DNA from: Salinispora arenicola
GTDB lineage: Bacteria > Actinomycetota > Actinomycetes > Mycobacteriales > Micromonosporaceae
DNA length: 64,000 nt
Reading direction: 5' to 3'
Assembly (NCBI RefSeq): GCF_006716065.1
Contig: NZ_VFOL01000001.1
Location: 5,568,047 to 5,632,046, forward strand
The notes under the pieces were generated by a model, which made no database searches, was not told the origin of the DNA, and worked only from the letters and a program-made list of their open reading frames with translations. Numbering within the stretch: the stretch's first letter is position 1; the number at the start of each line of letters is the position of its first letter. Shown here piece after piece: positions 59,501-64,000 of the stretch. Position numbers and translations under genes: made by a program.

Positions 59501-61075
59501 GCGCTCGTCCAGCAGCGCCCGGTCGGACAGCAGCGCCCCGGCCACCCGCGCCAGCGGCACCTCGGTGGTGTCGAGGAACGATGCCAGCCGGCCGGCCTGC
59601 GCCACCAGCGAGGCCGCGCTGCCCGCCGACACCACCAGCGGCACCGACCCGGTCGACCCGTCCGTCGCGGCTGTCAGCTCCTCGGCTACGGGCGACTCCT
59701 CGGCTACGGTCGGCTCCTCGAGGATCACGTGCGCGTTGGTTCCGCTTATTCCGAACGCGGACACGCCGGCCCGGCGGGGCCGGCCGGTGCGGGGCCACCG
59801 GCGGGCCTCGGTCACCAACTCGACCGCGCCGGCGGACCAGTCCACCTGCGGCGTGGGCACGTCCACGTGCAGTGTGGGCGGCAGCACCTCGTGCCGTAGC
59901 GCCTGCACCATCTTGATCACACCGGCCACACCCGCCGCCGCCTGGGTGTGCCCGATGTTGGACTTGATCGAGCCCAGCCACAGCGGCCGGTCCGGCTCGC
60001 GGCCCTGACCGTAGGTTGCCAACAGCGCCTGTGCCTCGATCGGGTCACCCAGGGCCGTCCCTGTTCCGTGGGCCTCCACGGCGTCCACATCCGACGGCGT
60101 CAGCCCGGCGCCGGACAACGCCCTGCGGATCACCCGTTGCTGCGACGGTCCGTTCGGTGCCGTCAGACCGTTCGACGCCCCGTCCTGGTTCACCGCGCTG
60201 CCCCGCAGCACGGCCAGGACCCGGTGCCCGCGCTCGCGCGCCACCGACAGCCGCTCCAGCACCACGACCCCGACACCCTCCGACCAGCCGGTCCCGTCCG
60301 CGGCCGCGGCGAACGCCTTGCTCCGCCCGTCGGTGGCCAGCACCCGCTGCCGAGAGAACGCCACGAAGGTGCCGGGTGTCGGCATCACGGTCGCGCCCCC
60401 GGCCAGCGCCATCGAGCACTCCCCCAGCCGCAACGCCTGCGCGGCCAGGTGAATCGCCACCAGTGACGACGAACAGGCCGTGTCGATGGTGACCGCCGGC
60501 CCCTCGAACCCCAGGGTGTACGACACCCGGCCGGACGCCACGCTCGACGCCGATCCGGTGCCGGCGAAGCCCTCGAGCTCCGGCGTGATCGAGCCGGCCC
60601 CGTAGCCCTGGGTGAACACGCCGGAGAACACCCCGACATCGGTGCCGTGCACCGACGTCGGGTCCACGCCGGCGTCCTCCAACGCCTCCCAGGAGGTCTC
60701 CAACAGCAGCCGGTGCTGCGGATCCATCACCAACGCCTCGCGCGGTGAGATTCCGAAGAAGCCGGCGTCGAACTGCCCGGCCCCCTGCAGGAAACCACCC
60801 TGGCTGGTGTACGAGGTGCCGGGCCGGTCGGGGTCCGGGTCGAACAGGCCGTCCAGGTGCCAGCCTCGGTCCTCCGGGAAGTCGGAGAGGGCATCCACCC
60901 CGTCGGCCACCAGCCGCCACAGATCCTCCGGCGAGGACACACCTCCCGGAAACCGGCACGCCATGCCCACGACGGCCAACGGCTCGTCGGCGTGCTGCGA
61001 GCCCTGCTGACGCAGGGTGTGCAGCTCGGCGGTGACGCGCTTGAGGTACCGGAGGAGTTTGTCGTCCGTGGCCAT
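50591..61075 (-). CDS. rifE: Type I PKS, two modules, RifE-like (modules 9 and 10)
   Basis: 3494 residues. N-terminal docking coil ([18 protein letters not shown]); module 9: KS ~33-455 (DTACSSS ~200), AT ~570-880 (GHSIGE, HAFHSH: malonyl), DH ~925-1200 ([10 protein letters not shown], the final Pro replaced by Ala), KR ~1385-1570 (LDD present), ACP ~1693. Module 10: KS ~1755-2180, AT (GHSQGE, YASH: methylmalonyl), DH ([10 protein letters not shown]), KR ~3128-3300 (LDD absent), ACP ~3440. No thioesterase; rifF follows 14 bp later. Domain order and extender choice equal rifamycin modules 9 and 10. ATG 61075 with GAGGA upstream is preferred over GTG 61090. Confidence 0.95.
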   Translation of the reverse strand: MATDDKLLRYLKRVTAELHTLRQQGSQHADEPLAVVGMACRFPGGVSSPEDLWRLVADGVDALSDFPEDRGWHLDGLFDPDPDRPGTSYTSQGGFLQGAGQFDAGFFGISPREALVMDPQHRLLLETSWEALEDAGVDPTSVHGTDVGVFSGVFTQGYGAGSITPELEGFAGTGSASSVASGRVSYTLGFEGPAVTIDTACSSSLVAIHLAAQALRLGECSMALAGGATVMPTPGTFVAFSRQRVLATDGRSKAFAAAADGTGWSEGVGVVVLERLSVARERGHRVLAVLRGSAVNQDGASNGLTAPNGPSQQRVIRRALSGAGLTPSDVDAVEAHGTGTALGDPIEAQALLATYGQGREPDRPLWLGSIKSNIGHTQAAAGVAGVIKMVQALRHEVLPPTLHVDVPTPQVDWSAGAVELVTEARRWPRTGRPRRAGVSAFGISGTNAHVILEEPTVAEESPVAEELTAATDGSTGSVPLVVSAGSAASLVAQAGRLASFLDTTEVPLARVAGALLSDRALLDERAVLVADSTEAALAGLGALASGASAPALVTGTAGPGRTVLVFPGQGAQRVGMGSALYDRYPVFAQAFDEACAHLDSCLAGWTDHPVRDVVLNRLPCSGDLLNQTVFTQAGLFAVESALYRLVASWGFRPDAVIGHSIGELTAAYSAGALSLADAARVVAARGRLMQALPPDGVMVAVAASEAEVGGLLGEGVALAAVNGPSSVVLSGDHDAVLAVADQLRERGHKTKQLVVSHAFHSHRMEPMLAEFTGELAEVDWHPPAIPVVSNVTGRLAEPGELADPRYWAEHVRRPVRFADGIAAAVEHGATRFVELGPGAALTTMVTETAIAAGAEVTCVPALRDGRPEEQTLLISMAELFVRGAPVDWATVLPPVTGHVDLPTYAFDRQNYWLPPGEPAADAASLGQSPVDHPLLGAAVRLPQSDGLVFTSLLSLRSHPWLADHAIGGVVLVAGTGLVELAVRAGDEVGCPVLEELVIEAPMTVPERGGVQVLVAVGAAEENGTRPVDVYSRRDDGTDAWTRHATGFLSDGPTARGSGFDFVAWPPPGARPVETAAFYADLAERGYAYGPSFKGLRAVWQRGGEVFAEVALPAECRSLAGEFGIHPGLLDAALHAGMLGTAAAAEPGPPVLPFAWNGMVLRAGGASALRVRIESAGTDAISMEAADETGAPVVSVESLVSRPVATERLAVAADPRDALFRVDLTALPAGSAASPPSWTSVATVDDVVDLADEAPAVAVLEVVGGADAAAVTSRVLGVVQEWSGGAPEDARLVVVTRGAVPDGVGVLVDPAAAAVWGLVRSAQAENPDRFVLLDLDADADVAQVLGSVLASGEPQVVVRGSVLSVPRLARVTAQGGDAPGVFGEVGRVLVTGGTGSLGALVARHLVSRHGVRRLVLVSRRGPDADGADELVAELTGQGAAVSVVACDVSDRDQVAAVLVEHRPTAVVHTAGVLDDGVIGALTPDRLATVFAPKVDAVRHLDELTQGLGLDLDAFVVFSSASGVFGSAGQGNYAAANAFLDAAVARRRAAGLPAVSLAWGLWEQTDGMTAHLGSADQARASRGGVLAMTPAEGMDLFDAAVESGQALLVPVKLDLRSIRANVPHLLRGLIRPSRQQARAAVAKDHGLARQLAGLPPAEQEALLLDLVRDQVALVLGHTSTEAVRPETAFKDAGFDSLTSVELRNRLREATGLKIPATLVFDYPNPVALARHLRDDLGDRVAGTPTKAVAVAEPDEPVAIVGMACRLPGGVANPDDLWRLVAEGREGVSPFPEDRGWDMADLFDPDPDNRGTSTTSQGGFLTDAALFDAGFFGISPREALAMDPQQRLLLEVSWEALEGVGIDPTSLKGSDVGVFTGVSAQGYGMGVPAPEVEGFASTAGASSVASGRVSYVFGFEGPAITIDTACSSSLVAMHLAAQALRQGECSMALAGGATVMATPGTFVAFSRQRGLAGDGRCKSYADGADGTGWAEGAGVVVLERLSVARERGHRVLAVLRGSAVNQDGASNGLTAPNGPSQQRVIRAALANAGLEPSGVDVVEGHGTGTALGDPIEVQALLTTYGQHRVPGRPLWLGSIKSNIGHAQSAAGVAGVIKMVQALRHNVVPPTLHVDAPTTQVDWSEGAVELLTQAREWPRDGRPRRAGVSSFGISGTNAHLIIEEAPSEEARPGPPPPPDPVVPLVVSARSAASLTGQALRLAGFMADSGEVSSAEVARSLVSGRTVFDERAVVVAGSRAEALAGLRALARGDDTPTVVVGRKAASGSPGKLVWVFPGQGSQWTGMGRELLNSSPVFAERISECASALEPWVDWSLVDVLRGEADPGLMERVDVLQPASFAMMVGLAAVWSSVGVVPDAVVGHSQGEIAAACVAGALSLPDAARVVALRSRAIATELSGRGGMASVSLGEDDVTVRLSRWAGRVEVAAVNGPGSVVIAGDAGALDEALATLSADGVRVRRIAVDYASHTRHVERVCDLLAEALAGIDARAPMVPFRSTVTGDWIRDAGVVDGGYWFRNLRHRVGFGAALADLVGQGHRVFVEVSPHPVLVQPITEGTDDTDAVVVGSLRRDEGGPRRLLTSMAELFVRDVAVDWSGVLPAPIGRVDLPTYAFDHQHYWLPAAERATDAASLGLAGADHPMLGAVVHLPQSDGMVFSSRLALRSHPWLADHEVRGVVVVPGAGLVELAVRAGDEAGCSVLDELVIEAPLVVPRHGGVRVQVAVGGPGENGSRTVEVFSQRDDAAGVGGGDGWVRHATGMLGVPAERGRPAPGFDVTAWPPPGARPLDISAGYERLAQVGYGYGATFQAVRAVWRRDEELFAEVALPEEHRTQAGGFGIHPALLDAALHSTLLGAVSTADGTEGQELSLPFAWNGLRLHAAGAAALRVRVTSPGPDAMALEAVDELGGLVVTMESLVGRPVSHEQLNAAAVGNALADSMFQVEWVGMRVAQDQSAPSWLPVADAEQVATLADDVLSGTAAAPAVAVLEATGGSTPLERTTQVLDVVQCWLAGGGFDDSRLVVVTRGAVPAGDGAVTDPSGAAVWGLVRAAQAENPDRIVLVDLDPASRDGAEAVLGAVLDCGEPQVAVRDAALSVPRLTRATGVEPDAGDAFGADATVLVTGGTGALGGLAARHLVARHGVRRLVLASRRGPAAEGATDLVAELTEQGADVTVVACDMSDRDHVADLLAQHPPTAVVHTAGVADAGVIGTVTPDRLAEVFAPKVDAVRHVDELTRDLRLDAFVVYSSVSAVFMGAGSGGYAAANAFLDGLMAQRRSLGLPGLSLAWGLWDQAAGMAAGTDDLARARMSRRGGLLALPPEEGMELFDAAVGSGKSLLVPARLDLRGVRANAAAGGPVPHMLRRLVRVGRQQAHTTSAGDGPARLAERLAGLPAAEQVRVLLDLVRARVAAVLGYGASHHVEADQGLFEIGFDSLTAIELRNRLRDVTDRKIPANLVFAYPTPESIAVYLHEVLCGHQADESVVNSF

Positions 61076-61126
61076 CTCGTCTGTCCTCACTAGGGGTGCC
61101 GATGGATGGGGATCGTCGAACCGCGG

Positions 61127-64000
61127 TCAGGTGAGGCCGAGTTCCGCGTCGATGAAGTCAAGGACGTCATCGGCGGACGCCGATTCGAGCTGCTCCGCCA
61201 CCGAGGCCGTGTCCGCCTGCTCGCCGATTCCGTTGCACCTGGCCACCAGCCCTTGCAGTCGAAGTGTGAGGGCCGTTTTCGTGGATTTGTCGAGGGCGAG
61301 GTCGCCGACCAGCGCCTCGAGCTCCTCGATCCGGGTGGTGACCTGGGTAACCACGTCACCATCGGTATCGAACTCGTCACGCAGGTGACGCGCCAGGAGG
61401 TACGGGGTCGGGTAGTCGAAAGCCATCGTGGCCGGCAGCTTCAGACCGGTCGCCGCACGCAACCGGTTGCGCAGCTCCAGCGACGTCAACGAGTCGAAAC
61501 CGGCGTCCTTGAACGCCCCGTCCGCCCGGACGGCCGTCGCGCCGGAGTACCCGAGCACGACCGCGACCTGGCCGCGTACCAGGTCCAGCAGCAGCGACTC
61601 CTGCTCCGCCGGAGCCAGTTCGGCGAGCCGCCTCGCCAGCCCACCGCCCCCGTCGACCGCGGCCCGCGACTGCTGCCGTCCTGGCCGCACCAGACCGCGC
61701 AGCAGGTGTGGCACCGTGCCGCCGGCACGCACCTCCCGGAGGTCAAGCTTGACCGGTACCAGCAGGGCCTGCTCAGACGCCAGCGCGGCGTCGAACAGGT
61801 CCATGCCCTCCACCACTGTCATGGCCCGCACACCGCCGCGGCTCATGCGTGCCTGATCAGCTCCGCCGAGGTGCGCGGTCAGGCCCGTGGTCTGCTCCCA
61901 CAGCCCCCACGCCAACGACAACCCCGGTAGGCCGTCCGCCCGGCGGTTCGCCATCACCGCGTCGAGGAAGGCGTTCGCCGCCGCGTAGTTGCCCTGCCCG
62001 GGGGAGCCGAACACACCCGACCCGGACGAGAACACCACGAACGCGTCGAGGTCCAGGTCACGGGTCAACTCGTCGAGATGCCGCACGGCGTCGACCTTGG
62101 GCGCGAACACCCGAGCCAACCGCTCCGGAGTCAGCGCCGCGGTCACACCGTCGTCGAGCACACCCGCCGTGTGTACGACACCGGTTGGACGGTGCACCGC
62201 CAGCAGGGCTGACACCTGGTCCCGGTCGGACAGGTCACAGGCGACGACCGACACCTCGGCGCCGAGCTGCGTCAGCTCCGCGACCAGGTCCGCGCTGCCG
62301 TCGGCGTCCGGACCCCGCCGGCTGGCCAGCACGAGACGCCGCACACCGTGCCGGATCACGAGGTGCCGGGCCACCACGGCGCCGAGCACGCCCGCGCCGG
62401 AGACCAGCACCGCCCCGTGCGGACCGAACCCGGCGCGGGCCTTCCGCGTCTGCTGCGCGTCGGCGTGGGCCAGACGCGGGGCGAACAGTGCGCCTCCGCG
62501 GGCCGCCACCTGCGGTTCCGCGCTGGTCAGCACCGATCCCAGCACCTGCTCGACGGGACTGTCGGGCTCGAGATCCAGCAGGGTGATCCGGCCCGGGTTC
62601 TCGGCCTGGGCGGAGCGCGTCAGGCCCCACACGGCCGCCCCGGCCGGGTCAGCAGCCGCCTGATCTCCGACGGCCACCGCGGCCCGGGTCACGACCACCA
62701 GTCGCGACTCCTCCGACCTGGTCAGCCCGGCCTGCAGCGCGGCCAGCGCGCGCGAGACAGCAGCCAGGACGTCCTGCCCGCCGGCTGCCTCCAGGATCTC
62801 GACGTCGGGCCGAGCATCGACCGGCTCCGCCGCCGTCAACCGGGTCCACTCCACCTGGAACAGCGAGTCGTGGATACCCGTCGTCGTCGCGAGCTTCTCG
62901 ACGGACACCGGCCGGAAGACGACCGAGTCGGCCGTGACCACCAGGCCACCGGTCCCGTCGGCCGCCTCCAGTGAGACGGTGCCGGCCGCACCGGGCACCA
63001 GCCGCACCCGCAGCGCCGCGGCGCCGAAGCGGTGCAGCGTCAGCCTCTCCCAGTCGAGCGGCAGCCACGGCTCGCCCTGGTCGTCTCCGGCGCGGCGCAG
63101 CATCGGCTGCAGGGCCGCGTCCAGCAATGCGGGATGCACCCCGAAGCTGCCCGCCGTATCCGTGTCGTCCGACAGGACGACCTCGGCGAACACCTCCTCA
63201 CCGCGCTGCCACAGCGCGCCCAGGGCCTGGAGTGCGGGCCCGTGGGCGTACCCCCGATCGGTCAGATCCGGATAGAAGTCCGCCACCTCGACCGGCCGGG
63301 CGCCCGGTGGTGGCCACGCCGTGAAGTCGAAGTCGGAAGCCGGCGGCTGGGCGGCGGTGAGGACACCGGTGGCGTGCCGCGTCCACCCGTGCGCGTCCTC
63401 CCGCTGGGCGTACACGTCCACCGTCCGGGTGCCGTTCTCCCCGGGTCCGCTCAGGGCCACCTGGACGCGGACGGCGCCGTGCTCGGGCACCACCAGCGGC
63501 GCCTCCGTCGTGAGTTCGTCCAGTACCGGACATCCCACCTCGTCGCCGGCCCGCACCACCAACTCCACAAGTGCGCTGCCGGGCAGGAGCACAACCCCGT
63601 CGACGACGTGATCGGCCAGCCAGGGGTGCGATCGTGGCGACAGGCGTGTGGTGAACACCTGGCCGTCGGATCGGGGCAGGGGGACCGCCGCCGTCAACAG
63701 CGGGTGGTCCACCGCCGACAGACCCAGCGAGGCCGCATCGGTCGACTCCTCGGTCTGCAGCCAGTAGTGCTGGTGGTCGAAGGCATACGTCGGTAACTCC
63801 ACCCGCGGACCCACCGACGGCACCACCGCAGCCCAATCCACCGACACACCCCGAACAAACAACTCAGCCATCGACATAAACAACCGCCGCAGACCACCCT
63901 CATCCCGACGCAACGTCCCCGTAACCACCACCCCGGAATCCTCAACAACCTCACTGATCGGCTGAACCAACACCGGATGAGCACTCACCTCCACAACGTC
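61127..64000 (-). CDS. rifD: Type I PKS C-terminal part, RifD-like (module 8)
   Basis: Partial at the right edge; 957 residues visible: AT tail (~1-80), DH (HVVDGVVLLP at ~130, DAALQ later), KR (NADPH loop VLVSGAGVLGA at ~534, one residue shorter than GGTGxLG; GNYAAAN ~667), ACP (GFDSLT ~835) and C-terminal docking helices ending FIDAELGLT. The gene ends 51 bp before the rifE-like start. In rifamycin, module 8 sets C-21 as a hydroxyl, so KR should be active and DH silent; motifs here only partly fit that. Confidence 0.9.
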   Translation of the reverse strand, partial: DVVEVSAHPVLVQPISEVVEDSGVVVTGTLRRDEGGLRRLFMSMAELFVRGVSVDWAAVVPSVGPRVELPTYAFDHQHYWLQTEESTDAASLGLSAVDHPLLTAAVPLPRSDGQVFTTRLSPRSHPWLADHVVDGVVLLPGSALVELVVRAGDEVGCPVLDELTTEAPLVVPEHGAVRVQVALSGPGENGTRTVDVYAQREDAHGWTRHATGVLTAAQPPASDFDFTAWPPPGARPVEVADFYPDLTDRGYAHGPALQALGALWQRGEEVFAEVVLSDDTDTAGSFGVHPALLDAALQPMLRRAGDDQGEPWLPLDWERLTLHRFGAAALRVRLVPGAAGTVSLEAADGTGGLVVTADSVVFRPVSVEKLATTTGIHDSLFQVEWTRLTAAEPVDARPDVEILEAAGGQDVLAAVSRALAALQAGLTRSEESRLVVVTRAAVAVGDQAAADPAGAAVWGLTRSAQAENPGRITLLDLEPDSPVEQVLGSVLTSAEPQVAARGGALFAPRLAHADAQQTRKARAGFGPHGAVLVSGAGVLGAVVARHLVIRHGVRRLVLASRRGPDADGSADLVAELTQLGAEVSVVACDLSDRDQVSALLAVHRPTGVVHTAGVLDDGVTAALTPERLARVFAPKVDAVRHLDELTRDLDLDAFVVFSSGSGVFGSPGQGNYAAANAFLDAVMANRRADGLPGLSLAWGLWEQTTGLTAHLGGADQARMSRGGVRAMTVVEGMDLFDAALASEQALLVPVKLDLREVRAGGTVPHLLRGLVRPGRQQSRAAVDGGGGLARRLAELAPAEQESLLLDLVRGQVAVVLGYSGATAVRADGAFKDAGFDSLTSLELRNRLRAATGLKLPATMAFDYPTPYLLARHLRDEFDTDGDVVTQVTTRIEELEALVGDLALDKSTKTALTLRLQGLVARCNGIGEQADTASVAEQLESASADDVLDFIDAELGLT

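Noticed and set aside
50624..59899. Very long open frames on the plus strand opposite the PKS (up to ~816 codons)
   Set aside because: They are shadows caused by high GC3 of the PKS; no domains, no ribosome-binding sites, and arginine/proline-rich nonsense composition.

Overview
The window reads as high-GC actinobacterial chromosome, most likely Micromonosporaceae. The evidence is very GC-rich third positions, frequent GTG/TTG starts, ATGA/GTGA gene overlaps, an XRE-DUF397 pair and a conservon. From memory, the arrangement of a rifamycin-type cluster beside a class II/class I diterpene operon resembles Salinispora arenicola; I could not check this.

Layout. 1-2804: MEP isoprenoid genes (ispG partial, dxr) with the site-2 protease rseP between them. 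2865-8914: small accessory genes: an XRE-DUF397 regulator pair, a DivIVA-like small protein, a secreted DUF6289-type protein, a nitrilase-family hydrolase, an apparently leaderless self-regulated Clp-N/HTH protein, and a DUF1254 protein whose signal peptide is out of frame. 9667-13484: a four-gene conservon (GTPase, DUF742, roadblock, sensor kinase). 13730-17593: a diterpene operon (P450, class I synthase, class II cyclase). 18100-20335: a decayed secreted-protein gene with an intact terminator, then an FAD amine-oxidase-like enzyme.

20601-64000 (edge): a rifamycin-type ansamycin cluster. All eight AHBA (3-amino-5-hydroxybenzoate) genes are present in two groups: rifJ, rifN, rifI at 20601-23356 (+), and rifM, L, K, H, G at 43862-49599 (-). 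The PKS end is on the minus strand: the tail of a RifD-like module 8, a RifE-like bimodular protein (modules 9 and 10, malonyl then methylmalonyl, both with KR and DH) and the RifF-type amide synthase that releases the chain. Tailoring genes are a Rif14-like methyltransferase, Rif15A/B-like split transketolase, RifR thioesterase, Rif19-like flavin hydroxylase, Rif20-like PapA acyltransferase, and two P450s each next to its own ferredoxin (one [3Fe-4S], one Rieske). A deoxysugar block (2,3-dehydratase, 3-ketoreductase, 3-dehydrase, aminotransferase, glycosyltransferase) has the logic of forosamine or tolyposamine synthesis. The predicted product is therefore a rifamycin-type ansamycin that could carry a 4-amino-2,3,4,6-tetradeoxyhexose. 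NDP-glucose activation and 4,6-dehydration genes are not in the window.

The most notable unexplained signal is an 18-bp box (consensus CTATCAGRNNNAGGGATG) found six times on both strands. Each copy lies 38 or 39 bp before a TANNNT -10 hexamer and ahead of a cluster transcription unit, so it looks like the operator of a pathway-specific activator. Four very short ORFs with good ribosome-binding sites sit in start/stop overlap with cluster or accessory genes. They include a 56-codon ORF between rifF and rifG.
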